Source of the DNA: an uncultured bacterium
GTDB taxonomy: Bacteria > Bacillota_I > Bacilli_A > RF39 > UBA660
Reading direction: 5' to 3'
Assembly (NCBI GenBank): GCA_949296605.1
Contig: CASFPB010000034.1
Location: 1-34,606 of the forward strand
Length of the DNA stretch: 34,606 nucleotides
Positions 8,389 to 16,816 of the stretch are shown in pieces. Below the pieces are notes generated by a model, which was given only the letters and a program-made list of their open reading frames with translations, was not told the origin of the DNA and did no database searches. The stretch's first letter is position 1. The number at the start of each line of letters is the position of its first letter. Position numbers and translations under genes: made by a program.

Positions 8389-9870
8389 TTAGTCTCTTGG
8401 TTTCATAGTTGGAAATAAAATAACTTCTCGAATATTTTCAGAACCAGTTAAAAGCATTACAAGCCTATCAATTCCCATACCCATTCCACCAGCTGGAGGC
8501 ATTCCATATTCTAACGCTTCAACATAATCTAAATCCATTTCATTAGCTTCTTCATTACCCAAGTTTTTTTCTTTTAATTGATTTTCAAACCTTTCATATT
8601 GATCTATTGGATCATTTAATTCACTAAAAGCATTTGCATATTCAGATCCAGCTATAAACAATTCAAATCTTTGTGTAAATCTGGGATCGTTAGGATCTTT
8701 TTTAGCTAAAGGACTAATTTCAATTGGATGTCCAAATACAAAAGTAGGTTCTATAATGGTATCTTCAACATATTTTTCAAAAAAAGCATTAACAATATGT
8801 CCATAACTAAAATGTTCTTCAATTTCAATACCATGTTCAATAGCTAGTTTTTTAGCATCTTCAAAACTCATATTTTGGAAAAAATCGATTCCAGTTCTTT
8901 CTTTTATTAAATCTACTATATGAGCCCTTTTAAACCCAGGAGCTAAACTAATGTGATGTCCTAAAAAGTCGACTTCATATGTGCCATTTAATTCCATTGC
9001 ACAATTACTAACAATTCCTTCAGTTAAATCCATCATTCCTTCTAAATCAGTAAAAGCCTTATATAATTCAATTGTAGTAAACTCAGGATTATGTTTTCTA
9101 TCCATTCCTTCGTTTCTAAATATTCTACCAATTTCATAAACTGCATCCATACCACCAACTAAAAGTCTTTTTAAAGGAAGCTCTGTTGCAATTCTTAAAT
9201 ACATATCTATATTTTGAGCATTATGATGAGTAATAAATGGTCTTGCAGCAGCACCACCTAAAATTGTTCCTAAAATTGGAGTTTCAACTTCAACATATCC
9301 TAAATTATCTAAATAATGTTGAATCGAGCGAATAATTTTAGGTCTTGCAAAAGCTACTTTTCTAGCTTCATCATTCATTATTAGATCAACATATCTTCTT
9401 CTAAATCTTTCCTCAACATCAATAAGACCATGAAATTTTTCAGGTAATGGCTTTAAAGATTTAACTAAATGAGTATATTTTTTACATTTTACAGTTATTT
9501 CTCCAGTTTGGGTAACCATTAATACACCATTTATTCCGACAATATCACCAATATCTGCGCTTTTAAATAAAGAATATTCTTCTTCTCCAACATCATTTAT
9601 TGAAATATATATTTGAATATTTCCAAGTTTATCTTTTATAGAAAAGAAGCTTGCTTTTCCCATTTTTCTAATAAACATAATTCTTCCTGCAACATTAACA
9701 GAAACATTTAATTTTTCTAATTCTTCATGAGACTTACCAGCATATTTAGTTTTTAAATCAGTTGAAAAATCAGAAACATCAAATTTGTGTCCAAAAGGAT
9801 CTACACCTAATTCTTTTAATTTATTTAATTTTTCTCTTCTTACTAATTCTTGTTCAGTAAACTCACGCAC
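8389..9870 (-). CDS. lysS: Lysine--tRNA ligase, class II
   Basis: This gene encodes the cytoplasmic enzyme that charges tRNA-Lys with lysine using ATP. The 493-residue protein has an N-terminal OB-fold anticodon-binding domain (VAGRIMFIRKMGKASFFSIK, GNIQIYIS) and a class II catalytic core. Motif 1 is around VETPILGTILGGAAARPF, motif 2 is FRNEGMDRKHNPEFTTIE and motif 3 is GGMGMGIDRLVMLLTG. Length and order match Bacillus LysS. The frame is open to a GTG at 9879, but that codon overlaps the Shine-Dalgarno AGGTGAT; the next GTG at 9870 has normal spacing and is preferred. It is monocistronic, with TAAAAT as a possible -10 just upstream and terminators on both sides. Confidence 0.95.
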   Translation of the reverse strand: MREFTEQELVRREKLNKLKELGVDPFGHKFDVSDFSTDLKTKYAGKSHEELEKLNVSVNVAGRIMFIRKMGKASFFSIKDKLGNIQIYISINDVGEEEYSLFKSADIGDIVGINGVLMVTQTGEITVKCKKYTHLVKSLKPLPEKFHGLIDVEERFRRRYVDLIMNDEARKVAFARPKIIRSIQHYLDNLGYVEVETPILGTILGGAAARPFITHHNAQNIDMYLRIATELPLKRLLVGGMDAVYEIGRIFRNEGMDRKHNPEFTTIELYKAFTDLEGMMDLTEGIVSNCAMELNGTYEVDFLGHHISLAPGFKRAHIVDLIKERTGIDFFQNMSFEDAKKLAIEHGIEIEEHFSYGHIVNAFFEKYVEDTIIEPTFVFGHPIEISPLAKKDPNDPRFTQRFELFIAGSEYANAFSELNDPIDQYERFENQLKEKNLGNEEANEMDLDYVEALEYGMPPAGGMGMGIDRLVMLLTGSENIREVILFPTMKPRD

Positions 9871-9897
9871 TTCAATCACCTACACATATTTTACCAT

Positions 9898-9928
9898 AAA
9901 AAAACAATCTTAGAAACCTAAGATTGTT
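9898..9928 (-). terminator. Intrinsic terminator of the P-x-T-G protein gene
   Basis: An 11-bp perfect stem (AACAATCTTAG / CTAAGATTGTT) with a 4-nt loop is followed on the minus strand by 7 T. It lies in the 66-bp gap to lysS. Confidence 0.9.
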
Positions 9929-9936
9929 AAAAAGTA

Positions 9937-10488
9937 TTAAATTTTATACATTTTTTTGTTCTTTTTAGATACAAAGTAAATTACTGCTGCAGCCCCTACT
10001 CCACAAGCCAAGATAGCAATTGGAAGAGAAACACCTGTAGAAGGTTCATCTGGTTCTTCAACAGTCATTTCATATTCAACGCCTTCTAATTTAAATGTTC
10101 CACTACAATTTACTGCACTATCTTCTAATTCTAAAACTAAAGTTCCAAGTTCAACTTTTGAAGTTTTAATTTCAGTTAGATTAGTAAATTTCATAGAAAT
10201 AACATCGCCATCTCTAGAAGATTCAACATTAAAATCATCATTTGCAGGAGTTAAACTTTTTAATGTTACCTTATCAGCATCCCCAGTTAAGGTAAGTGTA
10301 ATATCAGTTACAGTTAAATCTGCTAAATTAGTATTTTCTGTCACATAAATTTTACAAGTTTGTTCACATTTTCCAGTATCTTCATTTCGGCAGCTTTTTT
10401 CACAATCCCAATCTAATTTTAATGCACTAGCACTCATAGGTAAAATTGCAACTACTCCAATAGCTAAAAAACTCAATAATTTTTTCAC
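9937..10488 (-). CDS. Secreted Cys-containing protein with a sortase-like sorting signal
   Basis: The protein has 183 residues. A classical signal peptide (MKKLLSFLAIGVVAILPMSASA) is followed by a Cys-rich start (CEKSC, CEQTC) and a beta-sandwich-like domain (DITLTLTGDADKVTL, SKVELGTLVLELEDS) that resembles cohesin-type folds; this comparison is tentative. The C-terminus reads EPSTG, then a hydrophobic stretch (LPIAILACGVGAAAVIYFV) and SKKNKK. This is a cell-wall sorting layout with P-x-T-G instead of LPxTG. A sortase gene lies divergently next door, making it a plausible substrate. The start is the GTG at 10488, with TAGGAGAG at 8-nt spacing; the ATG at 10494 is too close to that site. The gene is less AT-rich than its neighbours. 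Confidence 0.7.
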   Translation of the reverse strand: MKKLLSFLAIGVVAILPMSASALKLDWDCEKSCRNEDTGKCEQTCKIYVTENTNLADLTVTDITLTLTGDADKVTLKSLTPANDDFNVESSRDGDVISMKFTNLTEIKTSKVELGTLVLELEDSAVNCSGTFKLEGVEYEMTVEEPDEPSTGVSLPIAILACGVGAAAVIYFVSKKNKKMYKI

Positions 10489-10518
10489 ACACATCTCTCC
10501 TATCTATATTATGTCTAA

Positions 10519-10524
10519 ATTATA
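10519..10524 (-). promoter_or_regulatory. -10 element for the P-x-T-G protein gene
   Basis: A perfect TATAAT lies on the minus strand 31 bp upstream of the GTG start. The -35 region is T-rich and poorly matched. Confidence 0.5.
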
Positions 10525-10587
10525 ACATAAAAATACAAAAAACAACATATTTTTCTAAAAAATATACTAAAATGTGTAAATATGTGT

Positions 10588-10593
10588 TATCAT
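10588..10593 (+). promoter_or_regulatory. Extended -10 element for the sortase gene
   Basis: TGTTATCAT on the plus strand gives an extended -10 (TATCAT). The predicted transcript start is near 10600, about 19 nt before the ATG. The -35 is weak. Confidence 0.4.
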
Positions 10594-10618
10594 ATTAAAG
10601 AAAATAAAGGTGGTTTCC

Positions 10619-12199
10619 ATGAAAAAAATTGTTATAAAAATCAAAGAAAATAGCCTAATAATAAAAGAAAGAATAAAGTTAACAAATGAATATAAAAATA
10701 TAATTAATACAAATGTTATTAGTTGCAATGAATTAGTATTTTCAGATGAATACATAATTAATAATAAAAAAATTGTTACAACATTTTTAAATGAAATAGT
10801 AAATAATTATAATGTTAATACCCTTATAATAGAAAATAACTATTTTGCTAATATTTTTTTAGAAATAATAAAATATAATAAAAATATAGTAAATTTATTA
10901 TTAAACGAAGAAAACACTATTACATTTTCAATTTGTGAAAAAATAATGCATACATATATCAAAAACGTAAGCTGTTATGCAATACAGCCTTTCATGATTG
11001 AATATTTAGATAAATATGATATTGTAGTTGAATCTAGAAATGAAATCCTTTTCTTATCAAATTTTATGTTAGATAACAATTTAAATCAATTTTCAACTTT
11101 ATTTTATAAAACTTCATTAAAAATAACATTTCCTATGAGCAATCAAGATGAACAGGATTTCATGGCATTTTGTAATATAAACAAATATTTAAAAGTTATA
11201 AATGTAACAACAGTAAATAAAAACGACTTAGAATTTATTATTAAAGCATTAAAATTAAATAATAAAAGAAATATAAAAATACTTATACATGAAAATATAA
11301 CAGATGAAAACACTATAAATTACTTAAAAAACTATAATAAAAAATATAGTAAAAAAAATAAAATTTATTTTAAATTAAAATATAGCAAGGAATATTTAAA
11401 TAATAATCTTTTTAAACAAACAAATTATTCTATTTTAAAAACTTGTGGTTATTTGATAATATTAATAATAGTATTTACCTTTGGATATGTATTTTATGAT
11501 AATTACAATTCTATGAAAACAGTAACAAATATTCAAAATGATATTAAAAAAGTAATAGAAATTAATAATTCAGAAGATATAATAAATGAACTTAACTCTA
11601 ATCAGGCTGAAAACGATAAAATTGTTGTAAATGAAGACATAGCCAGTTTAATAAATATAAATCCTGAGGTTGTTGGGTGGTTAAAAGTAAATAATACTAA
11701 TATAGATTACCCAGTTGTTCAAACAATTAATAATGAATATTATTTAAGTCATAATTTTTATTTAAATGAAGATAAAAATGGTTGGGTATTTATGGATTAT
11801 AGAAATGATTCCAAATATTTAAGTGATAATATAATAATATATGCCCACAATCGTTATAATAGTGGTGTTATGTTTGGAACATTACAAAACACCTTTAGAT
11901 ATAATTGGTATACAAATCCAGATAATCAAATAATAACTTTAAAAACTTTATACGAAACTCTAGAATATCAAGTATTTTCGATATATAAAATAGCTGTAAC
12001 AACAGATTATTTAAGAACAATATTTAAAGATGATAATGATCGCCTAGAATTTTATTCAATGTTAAAGAATAGAAGCATATATAATTTTAATATAGAATTG
12101 TCTGGAAAAAATAAAATTATAACATTATCAACTTGTGCTGATGAAAACAATAGATATGTTTTACATGCAGTTTTAAAAGAAGAAACTACCCAAAACTAG
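10619..12199 (+). CDS. Class B-like sortase with a large N-terminal cytoplasmic domain
   Basis: The 526-residue protein is in two parts. Residues about 1-276 carry no signal peptide or recognisable motif; they are hydrophilic, rich in Asn/Ile/Lys, with alternating strands and helices. A membrane segment follows at about 278-293 (LIILIIVFTFGYVFYD). Residues 345-520 are a sortase: VVGWLKVNNTNIDYPVVQ, YYLSHNF, GWVFMDYRN, IIIYAHN (catalytic His 410), GVMFGTL, ITLSTC (catalytic Cys 506) and NNRYVLHAVL (Arg 512). The pattern of GWL...IDYPV, FxDYRN and STC fits class B sortases, which are normally near 250 residues. The extra cytosolic domain is unusual. The ATG at 10619 has AAGGTGG at 5-nt spacing. 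The likely substrate is encoded divergently at 9937-10488. Confidence 0.85.
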   Translation: MKKIVIKIKENSLIIKERIKLTNEYKNIINTNVISCNELVFSDEYIINNKKIVTTFLNEIVNNYNVNTLIIENNYFANIFLEIIKYNKNIVNLLLNEENTITFSICEKIMHTYIKNVSCYAIQPFMIEYLDKYDIVVESRNEILFLSNFMLDNNLNQFSTLFYKTSLKITFPMSNQDEQDFMAFCNINKYLKVINVTTVNKNDLEFIIKALKLNNKRNIKILIHENITDENTINYLKNYNKKYSKKNKIYFKLKYSKEYLNNNLFKQTNYSILKTCGYLIILIIVFTFGYVFYDNYNSMKTVTNIQNDIKKVIEINNSEDIINELNSNQAENDKIVVNEDIASLININPEVVGWLKVNNTNIDYPVVQTINNEYYLSHNFYLNEDKNGWVFMDYRNDSKYLSDNIIIYAHNRYNSGVMFGTLQNTFRYNWYTNPDNQIITLKTLYETLEYQVFSIYKIAVTTDYLRTIFKDDNDRLEFYSMLKNRSIYNFNIELSGKNKIITLSTCADENNRYVLHAVLKEETTQN

Positions 12200-12206
12200 T
12201 TTCTTC
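12179..12206 (+). terminator. Hairpin terminator at the end of the sortase gene
   Basis: GAAGAAACTA (12179-12188) pairs with TAGTTTCTTC (12197-12206), and the stop codon is part of the stem. The T tract is interrupted. It lies between convergent genes and may act in both directions. Confidence 0.65.
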
Positions 12207-12240
12207 TTTCTTTCAATTTATAATTAATCTTTTTAACTTA

Positions 12241-13023
12241 TTATATAACTTGAGAACTTTTCCAATGAAAATAACCATCTTCATATATAAATGTGTGTTC
12301 ATAAGTAACTAAATCATTTATGTATTGATTAATATTTATAGAACTATTATATTTTACTTTATTATTTAATTTACTCAATTTATCATCATTATAACAATTT
12401 TGATTATTAACATCACATTTTAAGTAATAATCATAAATTTTAATAGTTTTATTATTATCAGTTACTGCATAACGTATCATTTCTTTAAATACCACGTCAC
12501 TATTTTCCTCACTAATATTATTTGTATAAACGTAATAATATGTTTTATTACTGTTCAATTTAAAGAATGTATTAATATCGTAACTAAAATCAATTAAATT
12601 TAATTTTTCACCATTTCCAAAAATAATTTTAAAAACTTTTTCAAATTCTTCAATTTTAATTTTATATAACGGAATAACACCATCTTGAATATCAATAATA
12701 CTATTATTTAACAATTCATCTATTGTAGTTGCTTCTAATTCAAAGTCATCATAAGTTTTTATATATTCATAAATCATAATTAATATTGAATTGTAACTCA
12801 AACTATTATAGGATGCATAATTGCCATTATACATAGAAGTAACTTTTGAAGCATTAACATCAATTAAATAACTATATAATTTTAAAACTAATTCTTCATT
12901 AATATCATTTGTTTTATTTTTTTCTTTATTAGATTCAAAACCAAAAAACTTTACAAAACCAAAACAGATAATTACAACTAAAACAATAACCAGTAAATAC
13001 ATTATAATTTTTTGCTTGTTCAT
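12241..13023 (-). CDS. Single-pass membrane-anchored protein of unknown function
   Basis: The 260-residue protein has an N-terminal membrane anchor (residues 6-27, IIMYLLVIVLVVIICFGFVKFF) and an extracytoplasmic domain rich in Tyr, Asn and Lys. It has one pair of nearby Cys (YLKCDVNNQNC) that may form a disulfide. No catalytic motif or family is recognised. GAGGATG lies 5 bases upstream of the ATG. It has its own promoter and is converging on the sortase gene. The fold and the upstream protein at 13099 (also anchored, with an outer domain) suggest a role in the cell envelope, but this is only context. Confidence 0.6.
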   Translation of the reverse strand: MNKQKIIMYLLVIVLVVIICFGFVKFFGFESNKEKNKTNDINEELVLKLYSYLIDVNASKVTSMYNGNYASYNSLSYNSILIMIYEYIKTYDDFELEATTIDELLNNSIIDIQDGVIPLYKIKIEEFEKVFKIIFGNGEKLNLIDFSYDINTFFKLNSNKTYYYVYTNNISEENSDVVFKEMIRYAVTDNNKTIKIYDYYLKCDVNNQNCYNDDKLSKLNNKVKYNSSININQYINDLVTYEHTFIYEDGYFHWKSSQVI

Positions 13024-13041
13024 TTTATCATCCTCAATGAA

Positions 13042-13070
13042 ATTTTATCATTTAATAAAAATAAATACAA
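13042..13070 (-). promoter_or_regulatory. Sigma-A promoter of the anchored-protein gene
   Basis: TTGTAT (13065-13070), 17 bp, TAAAAT (13042-13047) on the minus strand, just after the terminator of the upstream gene. Confidence 0.55.
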
Positions 13071-13071
13071 T

Positions 13072-13097
13072 AAAAAAAGACGTATTTAAACATCTTT
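13072..13097 (-). terminator. Intrinsic terminator of the Asn/Gln-rich protein gene
   Basis: AAAGATG and CGTCTTT form a 7-bp stem (one G-U pair) with an 8-nt loop, followed on the minus strand by a T run. It overlaps the -35 of the next promoter. Confidence 0.7.
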
Positions 13098-13098
13098 A

Positions 13099-14568
13099 TT
13101 AAGCAGCAGAATTACTGCAACTATACCCGTTTTCTTTATAATAAGTATTAAATGATGAATATGACATTGGAAAAGTTCCGCCAAATTCGCTATTTAAAGT
13201 ATCAATGCTTAAATCTACTGAAATTTGTAAAGTCAAATTTGCATCATCATAATAAGCCAATCCATTTACTCCATCAAAATTTATTAAATAATTTTTATCT
13301 TTAACAACTTCATTATATTCATTTTTATCATTAAATACATATGTATATACTCTTCTTGAAAAACCGATATATGAAAGACCTGCATCTACATAACCTAATG
13401 GTAAAATATCAGTAACCTTTTTAGTAGCATTATAATTACTTAGTTCAGAAGTATTAGAAGAACAACTTGTAAAATATCTAATTTCACTACCTGAAACATA
13501 CAATTCTCCTTCAATATTAACACTATTATTATATTTATCAGAAACTACTAATTTAACTTTGTATGGTCCACCAGCACTAGTTAGATATCCCTCAACTATA
13601 TCACTATTCTCAAATGAAACATTACACTCAGAAATATCTTCACATTTTTCAACAAAATCATTTGCATCTATTGTAGAATTCATTTCAACATAAACTGGTT
13701 TTAACAAAACATAAGGTGCTTCAATATCATTAATTGTAATTTTACCAGTAAAAGTTTTATTATCACAAACTATTTTATAATCATATTCTCCGATTTCATT
13801 TGAATTTACATCAGGTAATACTAAACTGCAACTATCCTTTTTTCCTCCACTTATTGTAGCATAATCATCTATATTATCAGATAAAGTATCTCCTAAATTT
13901 AACTCAACATCTTTTAAAGTTACTTTAACTGAACTAATTTTAAGAAAATAATAAACACCAAAAGCAACTAAACAAATTAATAAAATAATTATTACAACAA
14001 ATAATGGTTTACTAATTTTTTTCTTTTTATTATTTGAATTTTCTGAAGGAGGAACAGCTCCGATGTTTTCTACTTTATTAGGTTCTACAAACCCATTACT
14101 ATTTACATTCAAAGTTCCCAAAGTTTGTGCACCAACACCTACAGTATCGTTAGTTAAACTACTAGCTTGATACTCACTTTCAGTTCCAGGAATTACTTGT
14201 GGTGCAGGTTCATTAGAAATAGTATTATTATTTACATTTTGATTTAAATTTCCATTTAAAGATTGAGCAGAATCATTTTGAACATTATTTAAACTACTAT
14301 TTTGCATACTATTTTGATTTAGATTACTATCTAATGATTCAACAGAACTGCTTTGATTAACATTTAAACTAGAATTTTGATTTAAATTATTTACCTCATT
14401 ATTCATTACCGGACTTTGATTAACAATATTACTATTCAAGTTATTTTGATTAATACTATTAACACCGTTATTTAATGTAGGAATTTGACTTTCATTATTT
14501 ATTGTTTGATTATTTTGCATTCCATTATATAAATTATTGTTAACATTATTTGGATTTTGTCCATCCAT
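13099..14568 (-). CDS. Membrane protein with an Asn/Gln/Ser-rich cytoplasmic tail and an outer Ig-like domain
   Basis: The protein has 489 residues. Residues 1-180 are a low-complexity tail built from Asn, Gln and Ser with imperfect NLNQNS-type repeats. A basic stop-transfer stretch (KKKKISK) and one membrane segment (about 188-209) follow. Residues 213-365 resemble two bacterial Ig-like/HYR-type units (VELNLGDTLSDNI, YKIVCDNKTFTGKITINDIEAP, SAGGPYKVKLVVSDKYNNSV) with paired Cys. Residues 366-489 form a further domain with SCSSN and YSCSN near its ends. The topology is inside-N, outside-C. The start has AAGGGG upstream. It lies 40 bp after murD and could be co-transcribed with it. Its function is unknown; the tail is of a kind that can self-associate. 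Confidence 0.65.
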   Translation of the reverse strand: MDGQNPNNVNNNLYNGMQNNQTINNESQIPTLNNGVNSINQNNLNSNIVNQSPVMNNEVNNLNQNSSLNVNQSSSVESLDSNLNQNSMQNSSLNNVQNDSAQSLNGNLNQNVNNNTISNEPAPQVIPGTESEYQASSLTNDTVGVGAQTLGTLNVNSNGFVEPNKVENIGAVPPSENSNNKKKKISKPLFVVIIILLICLVAFGVYYFLKISSVKVTLKDVELNLGDTLSDNIDDYATISGGKKDSCSLVLPDVNSNEIGEYDYKIVCDNKTFTGKITINDIEAPYVLLKPVYVEMNSTIDANDFVEKCEDISECNVSFENSDIVEGYLTSAGGPYKVKLVVSDKYNNSVNIEGELYVSGSEIRYFTSCSSNTSELSNYNATKKVTDILPLGYVDAGLSYIGFSRRVYTYVFNDKNEYNEVVKDKNYLINFDGVNGLAYYDDANLTLQISVDLSIDTLNSEFGGTFPMSYSSFNTYYKENGYSCSNSAA

Positions 14569-14608
14569 ACTATCAGCCCCTTATTATTAACATATCTAAA
14601 TTATAAAC

Positions 14609-15934
14609 TTATCCAACATTTTTTTCAACTAAATCTTTAAATTCGTCTCCCCTATCTTCAAATTTAACATATTGATCTTGTGATCCTGATCCAGGAGATA
14701 ATAATACGACATCGCCACTAACAACATTAGAAAAAATTTTATCCATTGCATCTCTTAAATAATAACATTTTTCACAAGGTATATCTAATTTATTAGCATA
14801 ATCATAAATTCTATCTGTTACAGTCCCTATTGCATATATTTTCTTTACATTTTTCATATATTCATTCATTTCATTAAAATCTTGATTACGTTCTTGACCA
14901 CCTAAAATCAAATGAATAGGTTTAGAAAAAGTCTTTAAAGCTGTAATCGTAGCAGTTGGATTAGTTGATTTTGAATCATTATAATAAACTACACCATGTT
15001 TTTCTAATACATATTCTAAACGATGTGTAACTCCTCCAAAATCTTTTAAAAATTCTTTTGCTTTTTCCTTATTAATGCCAAAATTTTTTAAAACTAACAA
15101 AGCCATTAAAATATTTTCATAATTATGTGTTCCTTTTAGTTTTATATCATTAACATTTAAAAATTGTTCTTTATGTAGATAAATATATCCATCTTTATAA
15201 TAGTTATCTTCACTATTAAAATATATTTTATTAGATAAAATATCATCAGTAATTTTTAAACTATCTTCATTTGTTTTATTAATTATTGCAATATCCTTAT
15301 TTGAATGATGATTAAATATCTTCTTTTTAGTCCACATATAATGCTCATATGTTCCATGATAATCTAAATGTGTAGGACAAATATTTGTTAAAACACTTAT
15401 ATTAGTTTTAAAATCATGAATATCACATAATTGATGATCGCTTATTTCGAGTAACAAAATATCATTTTCTTTTATATCATTTATTATTGAAGATAAAGGA
15501 TAACCAATATTACCCCCTAAAACAACTTTTTTACCATGTAATTTTAATAATTCATAAATTAAAGTTGTTGTAGTAGTTTTACCATTTGAACCCGTAACAC
15601 CAATAATAGTTACATTTTTAGGCAAAAAGTGATAAGCCACTTCAATTTCATTTTCCATTCTCAAGTTCAATTCATTTACTTTTTTTACAATATCACTGGT
15701 AACCATAATTGCTGGATTTTTTATAATTAAGTCATATGTATTATCAATTAATTCACACTGATTTTTAGTGATAACAATTTTTATGCCAAGATTCTTTAAC
15801 TCATTTTTTACATTTTCTTCCAAATCATTTAAATCACTTAAAGTAATATCATTATTTCTATTAGCAAGTAACTTCGCTACTGATACTCCACTTTTAGCAG
15901 CCCCTAAAATTAAAATTTTCATATTTTCATACAT
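14609..15934 (-). CDS. murD: UDP-N-acetylmuramoylalanine--D-glutamate ligase
   Basis: MurD adds D-glutamate to UDP-MurNAc-L-Ala in the cytoplasmic phase of peptidoglycan synthesis. The 441-residue protein shows the N-terminal nucleotide-binding fold (ILGAAKSGVSVAKLL), the Mur ligase ATP loop (GVTGSNGKTTTT, about residues 112-123), HLDYHGTYEHYMWTKKKIF in the central domain, GVTHRLEYV, and the C-terminal YNDSKSTNPTAT and LILGGQERNQDF. The frame is open to 15979, but GGTGAT lies 4 bases before the ATG at 15934, so that start is chosen. A possible promoter (TTGCTT, 17 bp, TATAAT at 15951-15956) overlaps the terminator of the upstream gene. Elsewhere murD usually sits in the dcw cluster; here it stands apart from mraY, ftsW and murG. 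Confidence 0.95.
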   Translation of the reverse strand: MYENMKILILGAAKSGVSVAKLLANRNNDITLSDLNDLEENVKNELKNLGIKIVITKNQCELIDNTYDLIIKNPAIMVTSDIVKKVNELNLRMENEIEVAYHFLPKNVTIIGVTGSNGKTTTTTLIYELLKLHGKKVVLGGNIGYPLSSIINDIKENDILLLEISDHQLCDIHDFKTNISVLTNICPTHLDYHGTYEHYMWTKKKIFNHHSNKDIAIINKTNEDSLKITDDILSNKIYFNSEDNYYKDGYIYLHKEQFLNVNDIKLKGTHNYENILMALLVLKNFGINKEKAKEFLKDFGGVTHRLEYVLEKHGVVYYNDSKSTNPTATITALKTFSKPIHLILGGQERNQDFNEMNEYMKNVKKIYAIGTVTDRIYDYANKLDIPCEKCYYLRDAMDKIFSNVVSGDVVLLSPGSGSQDQYVKFEDRGDEFKDLVEKNVG

Positions 15935-15961
15935 AAATATCACCAAAATTATTATATTATT

Positions 15962-15992
15962 TAAAAAATAAAAAAGCAACCAAATTGCTTTT
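15962..15992 (-). terminator. Intrinsic terminator after the methyltransferase-like gene
   Basis: AAAAGCAA and TTGCTTTT form an 8-bp stem with a 5-nt loop, followed by a T run on the minus strand. It overlaps the stop codon and the -35 of the possible murD promoter. Confidence 0.8.
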
Positions 15993-16737
15993 AAGATCTT
16001 TTTCTACTTAAACTTATTATATAATCATCCTTATGTAACACGCCAGGTATAGAATAAACATCAAAACCATTTTCCAAAAATTCATTTCTTTCTTCATTAT
16101 TCAAAATCCAAGTATATAATGCAAGTATTTGAGAACTTTTAACATTTTTATTTAAAAATTCTAAATATTCATTGGCATTCATAGGTAAATAATGATAAAT
16201 ATTAGAAAATAAAGCAACATCATAAAATTCTTTAGTAAATGATTTAATATTTAGCAAATCACAATTATAAAAACTTGGTATTGGTTGATTCCGTAATAAA
16301 CTTTGTAAAATATAATAAGTTTTAGAATCAAAATATGGAATATTTTTAATTTTAGCATTATCAAAAATAACATTTCTTAGTTTAATTGATGAAAAATCTC
16401 TTCTTAAACTAATAAGTTTATCAAAAAAATATTTAACTTCATCAGGCAAAAAATTTCTTAATTTGCTATATATAGCTAAATTATTTAAATTATCAATAAT
16501 AAACATTTGTATAAATTCTTCATAAGATAATACCCTGATTGCTGTAAATTTTAAAAGAAAATGCAACCAAGCTATATAATTTATATCAAATACATCAACA
16601 TTTTTTGCTCCATCTAATATTACTTGAAAATATTGATCTCCACTTCCTAATACAGTTAGAACATTTGCATCATCAAAATCAAAATAATTTGAAAAAACTC
16701 CTACATTTTCATTAGTAAAACCATATACTTTTTCCAT
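15991..16737 (-). CDS. Rossmann-fold methyltransferase-like protein
   Basis: The 248-residue product has NVLTVLGSGDQYFQVILDGA followed by VDVFDINYIAW. This matches motif I (G-x-G-x-x) and the acidic end of strand 2 in class I SAM-dependent methyltransferases. Further along, YDVALFSNIYHYLP resembles the motif IV region and SQILALYTWI a later strand. The arrangement recalls the DUF3419/BtaA-like group, but I cannot assign it firmly. There is no signal peptide. The ATG has AGAGGGG just upstream. The gene has its own promoter and terminator between rpoC and murD, so it is not obviously tied to either. The substrate is unknown. Confidence 0.6.
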   Translation of the reverse strand: MEKVYGFTNENVGVFSNYFDFDDANVLTVLGSGDQYFQVILDGAKNVDVFDINYIAWLHFLLKFTAIRVLSYEEFIQMFIIDNLNNLAIYSKLRNFLPDEVKYFFDKLISLRRDFSSIKLRNVIFDNAKIKNIPYFDSKTYYILQSLLRNQPIPSFYNCDLLNIKSFTKEFYDVALFSNIYHYLPMNANEYLEFLNKNVKSSQILALYTWILNNEERNEFLENGFDVYSIPGVLHKDDYIISLSRKRS

Positions 16738-16761
16738 AAAACCCCTCTTTTTTTAATAAAT

Positions 16762-16789
16762 ATTTTATCACAAATTAAATTAAAATCAA
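16762..16789 (-). promoter_or_regulatory. Sigma-A promoter of the methyltransferase-like gene
   Basis: TTGATT (16784-16789), 16 bp, TAAAAT (16762-16767), with TG one base before the -10 (extended -10) on the minus strand. It lies directly after the rpoC terminator. Confidence 0.6.
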
Positions 16790-16790
16790 C

Positions 16791-16816
16791 AAAAAAGATT
16801 GCAAAACTGCAATCTT
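16791..16816 (-). terminator. Intrinsic terminator of the rpoB-rpoC operon
   Basis: A 9-bp perfect stem (AAGATTGCA / TGCAATCTT, 16795-16803 and 16808-16816) with a 4-nt loop is followed by TTTTTT on the minus strand. It overlaps the rpoC stop. Confidence 0.9.
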
